The position numbers and the translations under genes are program-made. Of a stretch of DNA of 50,078 nucleotides, positions 32,757 to 42,893 are shown piece by piece; the stretch's first letter is position 1; each line of letters begins with the position of its first letter. This DNA is from Prevotella sp. (GTDB lineage: Bacteria > Bacteroidota > Bacteroidia > Bacteroidales > Bacteroidaceae): the NCBI GenBank assembly GCA_017443345.1, contig JAFSNR010000188.1, positions 1 through 50,078 on the forward strand. The letters are read 5' to 3'. A model generated the notes under the pieces. That model did not search any database. It was not told where the DNA came from and was given only the letters and a program-made list of their open reading frames with translations.

Positions 32757-34688
32757 ATGAAACTTTTTGTTCCTGGGCGCTTGTGCCTTTTTGGTGAACA
32801 TACAGACTGGGCAGGTCACTATCGTACGATGAATGCCGACATCAAACCTGGTGCCGCTATCGTGACGGGTATAGAGCAGGGCATCTATGCAGAGGTGGAG
32901 AAGTCGAGTATCTTCGAGATGCAGAGTGTTGCGCCAGAGATTACTGATGTATGGCAGGATTTCTCTTGTCGTATGGATGAAGCAGAATTGAAGCGTATTG
33001 CCAAGAGCGGTTCCTTCTTCTGCTACTGTGCTGGTGTGGCCTCCTATATGCTGGAGTGGTATAAGGTCGGAGGTGTCCGTATCCGCATCACGTCGATGAC
33101 GCTGCCCATGAAGAGTGGTCTCTCTTCTTCGGCTGCCATTTGTGTGTTGGTTGCGCGAGCGTTCAATGTATTATATAATCTCAATCTCAACACGTTGGGC
33201 GAGATGAATATCGCCTATGTGGGCGAACTCCGTACCAGTAGCCGCTGCGGACGTCTGGATCAGGCTTGTGCTTTTGGTGTAAAACCCAATCTGATGACTT
33301 TCGACGGTGATGAGATCGAAGTGCGCTCCTTGAATGTGAAGAAGCATCTGTATTGGGTGTTTGCCGACTTGTGTGCAGAAAAGGATACGATCAAGATCCT
33401 CTCCGACCTGAACAAGGCTTATCCCTTTCCGAATACCGACGCAGAAAGGGCTGAGCATGAGGCGCTGGGTGAACAGAACCTGGATATCATAGAACGTGCT
33501 ATCAAGTTCATGGCTGAAGGTGACGCAGAGGCGCTTGGCCGGTTGATGACCGAGGCTGAGGCCTTGTTTGATGCCAAGGTGGCTCCGATGTCCCCTGCCC
33601 TCTGGGCGCCAAAACTCCATGCCGTATTACAGAATCCTACCATACAGTCTCTGTCATGGGGCGGAAAGGGTGTTGGTTCGCATGGTGATGGCTCAGTGCA
33701 GCTCTTGGCTCGCAACGAAGAGACTCAGAAACAGTTGGCCGATTATCTGAATCAGCAAGGCATGAAGGCCTATACGTTAACTCTGAAACCTGTCCACACG
33801 GTTCGCAAGGCGATCATTCCTGTGGCAGGCTTTGGTACACGCCTCTATCCGGCTACTCGTGCCATCAAGAAGGATTTCTTCCCCATCCCATGTCCAGATG
33901 GTTTTGTACGTCCGGTCATTCTGATCCTGCTTGAGGAACTGGTACAGAGTGGTATGGAGGAGATTTGTCTCGTGTTGGGTTCTGAAGAAGAGCGTCAGCA
34001 GTATATCGACTTCTTTGAGCGTCCGCTGTCTGATGAACATCTGCACAAGCTCACGCCTGAAGCCCAGGATTATGAGAATCGTATCCTCGACATCGGTAAG
34101 CGCTTGCGTTATGTCTATCAACGTGAGAAACGAGGCTTCGGTCATGCTGTCTATCAGGCTGCCCAGTTTGCAGGCAACGAGCCTGTGATGCTGTTGCTGG
34201 GTGATACGCTCTATCGCAGTGATTCTGTCAAGCCCTGTGCCTTGCAGATGGTTGAGGAGTACGAACGTTATAACTCGCTGATGGTCAGCGTTCATCCGAT
34301 TCCGTTGGCAGAGGTTAGCCGTTATGGTATCCTGCATGGTGTATGGGAGAATAAGGATCGCACCGTCCTGAATGTCGATGTGATGATGGAGAAGCCCAAG
34401 TCGAGCTACGCTGAGGATTATTTGGGTGTGCGTAATAAGAAAGGGGATAAGGAATACTATAGCGTGTTCGGTCAGTATATCCTCACGCCCGAAGTCTTCC
34501 ACCAGTTGCATGAAGACATCATGCAACGTGAGATCGATGGCGACCACGTATCCGAGATCGAACTGACCTCGGCCCTTGAGGCCGTTCGGAAACGTAGTGG
34601 CATGATCGGTATCCGCCTGAAGGGACGGATGTATGACATGGGTAATCCTGAGGCCTTACGCCGTTGTGTAGGGGAGTACGCTATTTGA
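32757..34688 (+). CDS. bifunctional GHMP sugar kinase - sugar nucleotidyltransferase
   Basis: The 643-residue protein fuses two enzymes. Residues 1-345 are a GHMP-type kinase: [13 protein letters not shown] (galactokinase-like start), the ATP loop [10 protein letters not shown] (121-130), [10 protein letters not shown] (165-174) with the catalytic-position Asp, and [11 protein letters not shown] (302-312). Residues 350-643 are a GalU/RmlA-type nucleotidyltransferase: [20 protein letters not shown] (358-377), [13 protein letters not shown] and MYDMGNPE. I infer kinase then pyrophosphorylase action, sugar to sugar-1-P to NDP-sugar, the logic of Bacteroides Fkp but with kinase first. Substrate unknown; galactose, galacturonate and glucuronate are candidates. 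It overlaps rfbA tail to tail by 8 bp. Confidence 0.82.
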   Translation: MKLFVPGRLCLFGEHTDWAGHYRTMNADIKPGAAIVTGIEQGIYAEVEKSSIFEMQSVAPEITDVWQDFSCRMDEAELKRIAKSGSFFCYCAGVASYMLEWYKVGGVRIRITSMTLPMKSGLSSSAAICVLVARAFNVLYNLNLNTLGEMNIAYVGELRTSSRCGRLDQACAFGVKPNLMTFDGDEIEVRSLNVKKHLYWVFADLCAEKDTIKILSDLNKAYPFPNTDAERAEHEALGEQNLDIIERAIKFMAEGDAEALGRLMTEAEALFDAKVAPMSPALWAPKLHAVLQNPTIQSLSWGGKGVGSHGDGSVQLLARNEETQKQLADYLNQQGMKAYTLTLKPVHTVRKAIIPVAGFGTRLYPATRAIKKDFFPIPCPDGFVRPVILILLEELVQSGMEEICLVLGSEEERQQYIDFFERPLSDEHLHKLTPEAQDYENRILDIGKRLRYVYQREKRGFGHAVYQAAQFAGNEPVMLLLGDTLYRSDSVKPCALQMVEEYERYNSLMVSVHPIPLAEVSRYGILHGVWENKDRTVLNVDVMMEKPKSSYAEDYLGVRNKKGDKEYYSVFGQYILTPEVFHQLHEDIMQREIDGDHVSEIELTSALEAVRKRSGMIGIRLKGRMYDMGNPEALRRCVGEYAI

Positions 34689-35577
34689 TGACGTACTCCT
34701 CTGCGCGACGCAAGAGATACTGGCCATAGTCGTTCTTGGCCATGGGTTGTGCTATTTTGATGAGCTGATCCTTGTCGATCCAGCCACGTTTGTAGGCAAT
34801 CTCTTCCAGACAAGCCACTTTCAGTCCTTGACGCTTCTCAATGACTTCAATGAAGGTTGAAGCCTCTGAGAGTGAGTCGTGGGTACCTGTGTCGAGCCAG
34901 GCGAAACCACGCTGTAGTGTCTGCACGTGCAGGTTCTTCTGCTCCAGATATTTCTGGTTGACGGTGGTAATCTCCAATTCACCACGTGCACTCGGCTTGA
35001 TGTTCTTTGCGATCTCCACCACACTATTGGGATAGAAGTAAAGGCCTACCACTGCGTAGTTTGACTTGGGCTTGACAGGCTTTTCCTCGATGCTCAGACA
35101 GTTGCCGTTTTCGTCAAACTCTGCCACACCATAACGCTCAGGGTCGTTGACGTAATAGCCGAACACGGTCGCTTGTCCGTTCTGCTCGGCATTGGCCACA
35201 GCTTGTTTCAGCATACCTGTGAAACCGCTTCCATAGAAGATGTTGTCACCAAGAACAAGACAGGCACAATCATCGCCGATAAACTTCTCACCTATAATGA
35301 AAGCTTGAGCCAGTCCGTCGGGAGAGGGCTGCTCTGCATATTCGAACTTTACACCCAGGTCTGATCCGTCGCCCAACAGCCGTTTGAAGCCTGGCAGGTC
35401 GTAAGGGGTTGAGATGATCAGTATCTCACGAATACCAGCCAACATCAGGGTAGAGATGGGGTAGTAGATCATCGGTTTGTCGAAGATGGGAATCAGCTGT
35501 TTGCTGATGCCCTTGGTGATGGGGTAGAGGCGTGTGCCAGAACCACCTGCTAATACGATTCCTTTCATAATGCTCAT
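34681..35577 (-). CDS. rfbA: glucose-1-phosphate thymidylyltransferase
   Basis: RfbA (RmlA) makes dTDP-glucose, the first step to dTDP-rhamnose. The 298-residue protein has [49 protein letters not shown] and WLDTGTHDS, all standard. It overlaps the end of the kinase fusion by 8 bp on the opposite strand. The likely start is the second Met (MKGIVLAGG) or the first. rfbD is at 24274. Confidence 0.94.
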   Translation of the reverse strand: MSIMKGIVLAGGSGTRLYPITKGISKQLIPIFDKPMIYYPISTLMLAGIREILIISTPYDLPGFKRLLGDGSDLGVKFEYAEQPSPDGLAQAFIIGEKFIGDDCACLVLGDNIFYGSGFTGMLKQAVANAEQNGQATVFGYYVNDPERYGVAEFDENGNCLSIEEKPVKPKSNYAVVGLYFYPNSVVEIAKNIKPSARGELEITTVNQKYLEQKNLHVQTLQRGFAWLDTGTHDSLSEASTFIEVIEKRQGLKVACLEEIAYKRGWIDKDQLIKIAQPMAKNDYGQYLLRRAEEYVIK

Positions 35578-35588
35578 ATTTTACGCTG

Positions 35589-35596
35589 CAAAGATA
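35589..35596 (-). promoter_or_regulatory. rfbA promoter -7 element
   Basis: TATCTTTG on the minus strand (caaagata on plus), only about 12-21 bp upstream of the ATG, so the leader is very short. It is back to back with the promoter at 35639-35646. Confidence 0.5.
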
Positions 35597-35638
35597 CAAA
35601 TAATTCTTAAATCTTAATTCTTAATTCTTATTTTTTTG

Positions 35639-35646
35639 TACCTTTG
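35639..35646 (+). promoter_or_regulatory. promoter -7 element of the 35678 gene
   Basis: TACCTTTG at 35639-35646, predicted start near 35653; it excludes the alternative upstream start at 35636. Confidence 0.5.
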
Positions 35647-35677
35647 CAGGCGATTAATAAACATTAATATTGAACTT

Positions 35678-36298
35678 ATGGGATTTTGGAATAAAATTTT
35701 CGGAAAGAGCGACGAGCAGAAAGTAGGCGGCATGGAGGATTTCATGACGCTGATTCGTGTGTATTTCCAGGCTGCGATGGCTTCCGACCTCGGTATCACC
35801 AATCTGGCAGCATTGCCCGACATGCGAGTTTTCAAGGCTACCCTGAAGGTGCCCACCGTTAATAATAAATTAGGTGTCGGTGAACGCAGTCGCTGCAAGA
35901 AGATGCTGAAGGAGATGTATGGCATGGACGATGACTTCTTCAAGGAGATCGATCAGAGCCTTCGCAAGCGTTGCAAGAAGTTGCAGGATGCACAGACCTA
36001 TCTGTTACAGTTCCAGGGATTTACGCAGGATATCATGATGTTGACAGGCAACCTGATGAAGTTCAAACTTCGTCTGCCTGGTTTCATGAAGAAGGCCCTC
36101 TATACGATGACTGAGAAAACCGTGAACGATATCTTCAACAAGAACGATTTCTCTGATGCCTCAGTCATGAAGACCGTTGTGGCTGTCCGCGAATACAACC
36201 GTCGTCTGGGCTTCTCACAGAAGTGGGTGACCGACTTTGTATATAAGGTCGTGATGCTGGCAAAGAAGGAGCCGAGACCATCTGGTGACGAGAAATAA
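35678..36298 (+). CDS. conserved hypothetical protein (206 aa)
   Basis: I do not recognise a characterised family. The 206-residue soluble protein starts MGFWNKIFGKSDEQKVGGME and is basic and helical, with paired Cys-free helices, a KLGVGERSRCKKMLKEMYG segment and a conserved-looking FNKNDFSDASVMKTVVAVRE. No membrane segment or signal is evident. Its own promoter lies just upstream. I chose ATG 35678, since the frame's longer start (35636) precedes the predicted transcription start. Confidence 0.7.
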   Translation: MGFWNKIFGKSDEQKVGGMEDFMTLIRVYFQAAMASDLGITNLAALPDMRVFKATLKVPTVNNKLGVGERSRCKKMLKEMYGMDDDFFKEIDQSLRKRCKKLQDAQTYLLQFQGFTQDIMMLTGNLMKFKLRLPGFMKKALYTMTEKTVNDIFNKNDFSDASVMKTVVAVREYNRRLGFSQKWVTDFVYKVVMLAKKEPRPSGDEK

Positions 36299-36352
36299 AT
36301 TAAAATTTCTTAAAAGATAAGGCTAAGGCTTTTCTTTGACAAAGAAAATATA

Positions 36353-36360
36353 TAACTTTG
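36353..36360 (+). promoter_or_regulatory. promoter -7 element of the coiled-coil-zapA-rny unit
   Basis: TAACTTTG at 36353-36360, predicted start near 36367 and a leader of about 12 nt. Confidence 0.5.
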
Positions 36361-36378
36361 TACTCCAAATAGTTATAT

Positions 36379-36678
36379 ATGAGTTCAAACGATCAGTCAT
36401 TGACAACATTTGAGACGCGTGTGCGGCAGATGATTCTCCGTTTTCAGGAGCTGAAGAAGGAGAATGAGAACCTGCAGGCACTCGTGGAAAAGAATGGACA
36501 GGACATTCGTGACCTTCAGGCCAGACTGACTCAGGCGGACCATGACTATAACTCGCTGAAGATGGCAAAGATGATGGAAATCACCGACGGCGATTTGGAG
36601 GGTGCGAAGGCACGTCTGACAAAGCTGATACGTGATGTCAACAAGTGCATCGCCATCCTAAGCGATGAGGAACAATAA
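36379..36678 (+). CDS. coiled-coil protein upstream of zapA (ZapB-like)
   Basis: The 99-residue protein is one long coiled coil (about residues 10-65, heptads around FQELKKENENLQALVEKNGQ) followed by a helical tail. Its place 12 bp before zapA, its size and its coiled-coil nature recall ZapB, the ZapA partner at the Z-ring. Sequence similarity cannot be judged by eye, so the role is inferred from context. It is first in a three-gene unit with zapA and rny. Confidence 0.65.
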   Translation: MSSNDQSLTTFETRVRQMILRFQELKKENENLQALVEKNGQDIRDLQARLTQADHDYNSLKMAKMMEITDGDLEGAKARLTKLIRDVNKCIAILSDEEQ

Positions 36679-36690
36679 AGGTGCTATACA

Positions 36691-36990
36691 ATGGCAGAAG
36701 TGAATAACGAGAAACTACATATAAGGCTGCACGTTTACGATGAGGAAATCGAAGTGACGGTGAAGCGTTCCGACGAGGAGCATTATCGTAAGGCAGCCAA
36801 GCTCATCACCGACCGCTATAATGCCTATGCTCAGGCTTATAAGGGTCGTAAGGGCGAGCATACAATAGCGTTGATGACGCTGATTGATATTGCCCTGATG
36901 TATGAGCGGGAGTGTGGCAAGAACGACACAGCTCCCTACAATGATATTCTTGCTAAGCTGACTTCTGAGATTGAAGAGGCGCTTAAGTAA
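36691..36990 (+). CDS. zapA: cell division protein ZapA
   Basis: ZapA stabilises FtsZ bundles at midcell. The 99-residue protein has the N-terminal beta strands (KLHIRLHVYDEEIEVTVKRS), the EEHYRKAAKLITDRYNAYAQ helix and the conserved C-terminal helical dimerisation region (HTIALMTLIDIALMYERE). Length is typical. It is followed by rny after 29 bp, an arrangement common in Bacteroidales. Confidence 0.85.
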   Translation: MAEVNNEKLHIRLHVYDEEIEVTVKRSDEEHYRKAAKLITDRYNAYAQAYKGRKGEHTIALMTLIDIALMYERECGKNDTAPYNDILAKLTSEIEEALK

Positions 36991-37019
36991 GTATATCATT
37001 TTAACAACATAGATTTTTT

Positions 37020-38561
37020 ATGGATTTAATTTTTGTACTATTGATTGCCGCTGGCGCTCTCGCTTTGGGAGGTGTCTGCGGATATCTTATTTTCCGCTAC
37101 GTTCTGAAGGGGAAATACAAAGAGATGGTCGATGCTGCTGAAAAGCAGGCTGAGGTCATCAAGGAGAAGAAACTGTTGGAAGTGAAGGAGAAGTTCCTCA
37201 ACAAGAAGAGTGAACTCGAGAAGGAAGTGCAGCAGCGCAACCAGCACATCCAGCAAAGCGAGAACAAGCTGAAACAGCGTGAGATCTCCCTGAACCAGCG
37301 TCAGGAGGAACTGGGGCGTCGTAAGAACGAACTCGACAACCAGCAGCAGCGTATCGACAACGAGAAGAAGCTGCTCTCAGTGAAGGCTGATGAGTTGGAG
37401 AAGATGCAGCTGAAGGAGCGTGAGAAACTCGAGGAAGTGTCTGGACTTAGTGCTGAGGAGGCAAAAGCTCGTCTGGTAGAGTCGATGAAGGATGAGGCCA
37501 AGACGGCTGCTGCCAGCTATATCAATGAGATCATGGACGAGGCCAAGCTCAATGCCAATGCACAGGCCAAGAAGATTGTCATCCAGACCATCCAGCGTGT
37601 GGCTACTGAGACTGCTATCGAGAACTCTGTCAGCGTGTTCCATATCGACAACGATGAGGTAAAGGGCCGTATCATTGGTCGTGAGGGTCGTAACATTCGT
37701 GCACTCGAGGCCGCTGCAGGCGTTGAGATCGTTGTTGATGATACCCCTGAGGCCATCGTGATTTCTGGCTTCGATCCTGTTCGCCGTGAGGTCTGCCGTC
37801 TGGCTCTCCATCAGCTCGTCAGCGATGGTCGTATCCATCCTGCCCGTATCGAGGAGGTAGTAGCCAAGGTGAAGAAGCAGCTCGACAATGAGATTATCGA
37901 AACTGGTAAGCGCACAGCCATCGACCTGGGTATTCATGGTCTGCATCCAGAACTGATCCGTATCATCGGTAAGATGAAATATCGTTCTTCTTATGGTCAG
38001 AACCTGTTGCAGCATGCTCGTGAGACTGCCAACCTCTGTGCAGTGATGGCAGCCGAACTGGGTCTGAACCCCAAGAAGGCCAAGCGTGCAGGTCTGTTGC
38101 ATGATATCGGTAAGGTGCCTGATGAGGACAGCGAGATGCCACACGCACTCTATGGTGCCAAGATCGCTGAGCAGTTTAAGGAGAAGCCAGATATCTGCAA
38201 TGCCATTGGTGCTCACCACGACGAGATGGAGATGCAGACGTTGTTGGCTCCGATCGTACAGGTTTGCGATGCTATCTCTGGTGCCCGTCCAGGTGCCCGT
38301 CGTGAGATTGTAGAGGCTTACATCAAGCGTCTGAACGACCTTGAGGCCATCGCCATGAGTTATCCTGGTGTGACCAAGACCTACGCCATCCAGGCTGGTC
38401 GTGAGCTTCGTGTCATCGTCGGTGCCGATAAGATGAACGATGCCGAGAGCGAGGCTCTGAGTACGGATATCGCTACGAAGATCCAGAACGAGATGACTTA
38501 TCCTGGACAGGTGAAGATCACCGTTATCCGAGAAACACGAAGCGTCGCTTACGCAAAATGA
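37020..38561 (+). CDS. rny: ribonuclease Y
   Basis: RNase Y starts mRNA decay by endonucleolytic cleavage at the membrane. The 513-residue protein has an N-terminal membrane anchor (about residues 3-27), a long charged coiled coil to about 190, a KH domain ([20 protein letters not shown]) and an HD domain ([22 protein letters not shown]) with the metal-binding His/Asp. The C-terminal domain is complete. It ends 7 bp before a terminator shared with the convergent peptidase gene. Confidence 0.95.
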   Translation: MDLIFVLLIAAGALALGGVCGYLIFRYVLKGKYKEMVDAAEKQAEVIKEKKLLEVKEKFLNKKSELEKEVQQRNQHIQQSENKLKQREISLNQRQEELGRRKNELDNQQQRIDNEKKLLSVKADELEKMQLKEREKLEEVSGLSAEEAKARLVESMKDEAKTAAASYINEIMDEAKLNANAQAKKIVIQTIQRVATETAIENSVSVFHIDNDEVKGRIIGREGRNIRALEAAAGVEIVVDDTPEAIVISGFDPVRREVCRLALHQLVSDGRIHPARIEEVVAKVKKQLDNEIIETGKRTAIDLGIHGLHPELIRIIGKMKYRSSYGQNLLQHARETANLCAVMAAELGLNPKKAKRAGLLHDIGKVPDEDSEMPHALYGAKIAEQFKEKPDICNAIGAHHDEMEMQTLLAPIVQVCDAISGARPGARREIVEAYIKRLNDLEAIAMSYPGVTKTYAIQAGRELRVIVGADKMNDAESEALSTDIATKIQNEMTYPGQVKITVIRETRSVAYAK

Positions 38562-38568
38562 TAAAAGT

Positions 38569-38604
38569 AATCCCCACTCAGACCGAGCGGGGATTTCTTT
38601 TTTT
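38569..38604. terminator. bidirectional terminator
   Basis: Stem aatccccactc / gagcggggatt with one A-C mismatch, loop agacc, followed by TTCTTTTTTT. It serves rny and, in the other direction, the prolyl oligopeptidase gene. Confidence 0.75.
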
Positions 38605-38616
38605 GCTTGTATTTTT

Positions 38617-40722
38617 TTACTTGAATTTCACTCCCATGTTGTAGAGGATGAAGCCATAGATATCAGCTTGCTCCTCTAATACCTTTGCCAAGGGCTTGCC
38701 ACCGCCATGACCTGCTTTCGTGTCGATGCGGATAAGTACTGGGTTGTCGCCCTGATGACACTCCTGCAGCGTTGCAGCAAACTTAAACGAATGGGCAGGT
38801 ACCACACGGTCGTCGTGGTCGGCTGTAGTGACGAGGGTAGCAGGGTAGGCTGTGCCAGACTTCAGGTTGTGCAGTGGCGAATAGCCCTTCAGGTACTCGA
38901 ACATATCCTTCGAGTCCTCACTGGTGCCGTAGTCGCTCGCCCAGTTCCAGCCGATCGTGAACTTATGGTAGCGCAACATGTCCATCACGCCAACCTCTGG
39001 GATGGCGACACCAAACAGTTCTGGCCGTTGGGTCATACAGGCACCTACGAGCAGACCGCCATTGGAGCCGCCGACGATGGCTAGCTTGTCCTTACACGTA
39101 TAGCCCTCGCTAATCAGCCACTCGGCAGCACCGATAAAGTCGTCGAACACGTTCTGCTTCTGCATCTTCGTACCAGCCAGATGCCACTCCTCACCATACT
39201 CGCTGCCACCTCTCAGCGTCACCTGGGCATAGATGCCGCCATTCTCGAGGAAGGGGATGCGTGTAGCCGAGAAACTCGGACCGAGGGAGATGTTGAACCC
39301 ACCGTAGCCATAGAGATAGACAGGATTCTTGCCGTTCTTCTTCAGTCCTTTCTTATAGGTGAGGAACATAGGTATACGTGTACCGTCCTTGCTCTTGAAG
39401 AAGACCTGCTCAGAGGTGTAGTCGTCCTGACGGAACTTCACCTTGGGCGATGAGTAGAGCTCGCTCTCGTTCTTCGCCATGTCGTAACGATAGATGGTAC
39501 CAGGAATAGTGAACGAGGTGAAGGTGTAGAAGCACTCTGGCTCCTTCTCGTCGCCAGCGAAGCCGACGCTGCCGACCGATGGCAGCTTGATCTCATGGCG
39601 CAATTGACCGTCGAGACCATAGAGATAGGCATGATCGGAGGCGTCCTTCTGATAGGTGAGGATGAACTGTCGGTTGATGACGTCTACATCGCCAAGTGCA
39701 TTCTCCTGCTCAGGAATCAGCTCCTGCCAGTTGTCGACACCAGGCTGACGGATATCTGCCACCATGATGCGACCTTTCGATGCACCGTAGTTGGTAAAGA
39801 GATAGATCTTGTCGCCGTCGCTGTAGACAGGGCTGTACTGATAGTCCATGTTCGAGGTCATCTGGATGAACTGCGACTCAGCCTGTCTCAGGTCGCGCAC
39901 GAAGAGGTTGTTGCCTGAGCCTGCGCCAGCCTCATAGAGGTACATCAGCGTCTCTTCCTCATTCACGCTGGTATAGTAGAATCGCATGGGGTATGCGGCG
40001 TTCTGATAGAAGAGCACGTCCTCACTCTGGGGCGTACCGATCTTGTGATAGTAGATCTTGTGACCAGAGTTTACGTTCGAGTACTCCTTACCCTTCACAG
40101 GTGCGTCGTAGGCACTATAGTAGAAGCCGTCGCCTTTCCAAGCAGCACCAGTGAACTTGGCCCACTCGATGTGGTCTTCCGTCAGCTGGCCCGTCTTCAG
40201 GTCGATGACGAAGATCTCCTCCCAGTCGCTGCCGCTTCGTGAGATGGTGTAGGCTGCGTACTTGCCGTTGTGCGAGAAGTAGACACCCTTCAGGGCCACC
40301 GTTCCATCGTTACTCAGCTTATTGGGATCGAGGAACACACGAGGCTCACCGCCCAACTTGTCCATCACATACATGACGCTCTGGTTCTGCAAACCGTCGT
40401 TCTTGTAGAAATACCACTTGCCACTACGCTTGCGAGGGGCAGAGATCTTCTCGTAGTTAGCCAACTCCGTCAGACGCTTCAGCAGTTTGCCCCTGAAAGG
40501 GATCTTCTGGAGATAGGCGTTGGTCACCTTGTTCTCTGCCTCCACCCATGCAGCTGTCTGGGCGCTGGTGTCGTTCTCGAGCCAACGATAGGGGTCGGCC
40601 ACTTTCACACCGAAATACTCATCGACGGTACCGTCTTTCGCAGCTTTGGGATATTGTAGTCCCTGAGCTGATACTGCTGTGCTGGCTAACACTGACATAG
40701 CCATAAGGATCAGTTTCTTCAT
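38617..40722 (-). CDS. prolyl oligopeptidase family serine peptidase (S9A)
   Basis: This exported peptidase cleaves short peptides after proline. The 701-residue protein has a signal peptide (MKKLILMAMSVLASTAVSAQ), the N-terminal DPYRWLEND signature, a seven-bladed propeller (about 70-430) and an alpha/beta-hydrolase domain. The triad is Ser553 in GGSNGG, Asp near 638 in DHDDRV, and His672 in KAGHGGG. Length is normal. It lies 5 bp after the STAS gene and is the last gene of that operon, although its role there is not obvious. Confidence 0.94.
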   Translation of the reverse strand: MKKLILMAMSVLASTAVSAQGLQYPKAAKDGTVDEYFGVKVADPYRWLENDTSAQTAAWVEAENKVTNAYLQKIPFRGKLLKRLTELANYEKISAPRKRSGKWYFYKNDGLQNQSVMYVMDKLGGEPRVFLDPNKLSNDGTVALKGVYFSHNGKYAAYTISRSGSDWEEIFVIDLKTGQLTEDHIEWAKFTGAAWKGDGFYYSAYDAPVKGKEYSNVNSGHKIYYHKIGTPQSEDVLFYQNAAYPMRFYYTSVNEEETLMYLYEAGAGSGNNLFVRDLRQAESQFIQMTSNMDYQYSPVYSDGDKIYLFTNYGASKGRIMVADIRQPGVDNWQELIPEQENALGDVDVINRQFILTYQKDASDHAYLYGLDGQLRHEIKLPSVGSVGFAGDEKEPECFYTFTSFTIPGTIYRYDMAKNESELYSSPKVKFRQDDYTSEQVFFKSKDGTRIPMFLTYKKGLKKNGKNPVYLYGYGGFNISLGPSFSATRIPFLENGGIYAQVTLRGGSEYGEEWHLAGTKMQKQNVFDDFIGAAEWLISEGYTCKDKLAIVGGSNGGLLVGACMTQRPELFGVAIPEVGVMDMLRYHKFTIGWNWASDYGTSEDSKDMFEYLKGYSPLHNLKSGTAYPATLVTTADHDDRVVPAHSFKFAATLQECHQGDNPVLIRIDTKAGHGGGKPLAKVLEEQADIYGFILYNMGVKFK

Positions 40723-40727
40723 GATGT

Positions 40728-41030
40728 CTATTCAATGTCGAACAGTTTGATAAAGCCAGTCATCGTGAGAATCTTCTGAACCTCACCAGTGACGTTTCTC
40801 AGGACCAGACTACCGCCTTTGGCAGCACTCTCTTTCTTCAGTTTCAGCATACCACGAAGGGCCAGACTGCACACGTATTCCAGATCCTTACAATCGAGCA
40901 CGACGTGCTTGTCGATATTATCCAACAAGGGTTTGATGCCTTCGAGGAACTCTGGTGCTACATTGGTGTCGAGCCATCCGGATAGTTTGGCAACGTATGT
41001 GCCGTTTTGTTCTTGAATAATGATATTCAT
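40728..41030 (-). CDS. STAS-domain anti-sigma factor antagonist
   Basis: This 100-residue single STAS domain is a candidate for the phosphorylatable switch protein of a partner-switching system. It shows the family's beta start (NIIIQEQNGTYVAKLSGWLD) and the central VVLDCKDLEYVCSLALRGML. Ser55 sits where the kinase target lies in SpoIIAA-like proteins, although the usual DSxG reads CSLA here. The genes on either side of the transporter are a PP2C phosphatase/kinase and a peptidase. Spacing is 4 bp after the SLC13 gene. Confidence 0.85.
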   Translation of the reverse strand: MNIIIQEQNGTYVAKLSGWLDTNVAPEFLEGIKPLLDNIDKHVVLDCKDLEYVCSLALRGMLKLKKESAAKGGSLVLRNVTGEVQKILTMTGFIKLFDIE

Positions 41031-41034
41031 AATG

Positions 41035-42834
41035 CTATGGGTTTAACGGAGTTAATGGATAGATGATATTCACAATGAAAATATTGGCGAAGAGGATGAT
41101 GAAGTTCATCAGCAGACCGATGCGCATGAAGTCGCTGAAACGGTAGCCGCCAGGGCCATATACGAGCATGTGGGTGGGCGAGCCGATAGGAGTGGCGAAG
41201 CTACTGCTGACGCTCACCATCAGGGCAATCAGGAACGGATAAGGTTCGTAGCCCAACTTCTCAGCTGCCTGGTACATGATGGGGAAGAACATGGCACCTG
41301 CTGCTGTGTTGGAGATAAACTCGGTGATAAAGGTTCCCACCAGACAGATGGCCGTCATCACCACAATCGGGTTCGTACCACAGACATCGAGGATGCCGAA
41401 GGCCAGGCGTTCAGCGATACCCGTTTTCTGGATGGCAACGCCTAACACTACAGAACCTGCGAACACCATCAGAATCTCCCAGTTGATGGACTTCATGGCC
41501 TGATCGACGTTGCAGCACTTGAAGATAAGCATAGCCATCGCAGCGAGGAAGGCACATTGTAACAATGGGATGACATTGAGGGCCGAGAGTACCACCATCG
41601 CCATCATGATGGTTGTAGATATTAATGTCTTCTTGCCGATATTGGGCACCTGGGCCGAGTCGAAGAACTGCAGCTGTGAGGATAGTTGCTCTGTATTCAT
41701 GTTCATGTTTGCCGGGCATTCAAGGAGCAGGGTATCGCCTGCCTGCAGAACCACCTCGCGAGGCGACTGGTCGATACGTTTTCCACGACGGGCTACAGCC
41801 ACCAGCACCAAGTTGTTGTCTCTCTCAAACGAGCTGCCGCCAATCTTCGAGTTGATCAGGCTGCTGCCGAAGTTGACATAGGCCGTGCGCAACTGGCGGC
41901 TTTTATCTACCTCACTTGCAGTGAACACCATGTGGTCGGCATTCACCAATCCATGACTCTTCTTCAGGTCGAGGATCTCGTCAATCTGTCCTGCAAATAC
42001 CAGACGGTCGCCACCCATGATGAGCTCATCGTCGGGAACAGGAGAGGTGACGTCATCATAGTGCAAGATCTCAATCAGACTGCCACCATGCACATCGTCC
42101 AGACCAGCCTCGGCGATGGTCTTGCCGACCTGAGGACAGTCGGATGGCACCAACAGCTCGACGGTGTAGTCACTGGTAGATTCAAAAGCAGCCTCTGGCG
42201 CTTTGCGATCGGGCAACAGCTTGCGCATGGCGATGATGGAGAGTACACCGATACAGAGGCAGAAGAGACCAGGAATGGTGGTCGCCAGCACGTTCATCGC
42301 CTGTCCTGTGTTCTCGGCATAGAGACCAGAGATGATCAGGTTCGGCGGGGTACCGATCAGCGTGCACACACCACCCATACCCGAAGCGTAGCTCAGTGGT
42401 ATGAGCAGCTTCGATGGTGAGATGTTCAGCTTCTTAGACCACATCTTGACGATGCCGACGAAGAGGGCCACGACGGTGGTGTTGCTCAGGAACGAGCTGA
42501 GTGCAGCCACTGGCAGCATCAGTCTGATGACAGCCTTCGAATAGCTGTTGGGCTGACCTAACAGATGTCTCACAATCCATTGCAGCACGCCCGTATGCGT
42601 CAGTCCTGCCACAACGACGAAGAGTACACCGATGATGACTACCGACGTGGAGCTGAAGCCCGAGAAAGCCTCCTTGGCACTGAGCACGCCAGTGACGAAG
42701 AGGATGGAGATGGCTCCGAGGAACACCAGGTCGGCACGGAGCTTGGTGAACAACAGGACGGTGAACATCGTGAGCACCGTCGCAATGGTAATCCAAGCAT
42801 AGAGGTTAAATCCCCAGAAAACGATTGATTCCAT
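41035..42834 (-). CDS. SLC13-family permease with RCK_C (TrkA-C) domains
   Basis: This 599-residue inner-membrane carrier of the DASS/ArsB-like superfamily usually moves dicarboxylates, sulfate or similar anions. Membrane segments fill both ends (about 1-190 and 400-599), with the family motif LSNTTVVALF and the second-half SNTAAGAMFFPI. Between them lie two RCK_C/TrkA-C domains (about 210-380, for example VPDDELIMGGDRLVFAG and LQAGDTLLLECPA) that bind regulatory ligands. It is flanked by signalling proteins on both sides within 36 and 4 bp, which is unusual and suggests regulation of, or by, transport. Confidence 0.9.
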   Translation of the reverse strand: MESIVFWGFNLYAWITIATVLTMFTVLLFTKLRADLVFLGAISILFVTGVLSAKEAFSGFSSTSVVIIGVLFVVVAGLTHTGVLQWIVRHLLGQPNSYSKAVIRLMLPVAALSSFLSNTTVVALFVGIVKMWSKKLNISPSKLLIPLSYASGMGGVCTLIGTPPNLIISGLYAENTGQAMNVLATTIPGLFCLCIGVLSIIAMRKLLPDRKAPEAAFESTSDYTVELLVPSDCPQVGKTIAEAGLDDVHGGSLIEILHYDDVTSPVPDDELIMGGDRLVFAGQIDEILDLKKSHGLVNADHMVFTASEVDKSRQLRTAYVNFGSSLINSKIGGSSFERDNNLVLVAVARRGKRIDQSPREVVLQAGDTLLLECPANMNMNTEQLSSQLQFFDSAQVPNIGKKTLISTTIMMAMVVLSALNVIPLLQCAFLAAMAMLIFKCCNVDQAMKSINWEILMVFAGSVVLGVAIQKTGIAERLAFGILDVCGTNPIVVMTAICLVGTFITEFISNTAAGAMFFPIMYQAAEKLGYEPYPFLIALMVSVSSSFATPIGSPTHMLVYGPGGYRFSDFMRIGLLMNFIILFANIFIVNIIYPLTPLNP

Positions 42835-42847
42835 AATTTATGATGTT

Positions 42848-42893
42848 TTATATTTATTACTTTTCACCTTTCACTTTTCACTTTTCACTTCTT
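42848..42893 (-). repeat. TTCACTT-type repeats overlapping the PP2C stop
   Basis: Four units of ttcac(c)tt(t) lie between the PP2C gene and the SLC13 start. In the coding orientation they read (a)gtgaaaa. They run through the PP2C stop (42871-42873) so that its last residues, VKSEK, are encoded by the repeat. Confidence 0.6.
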
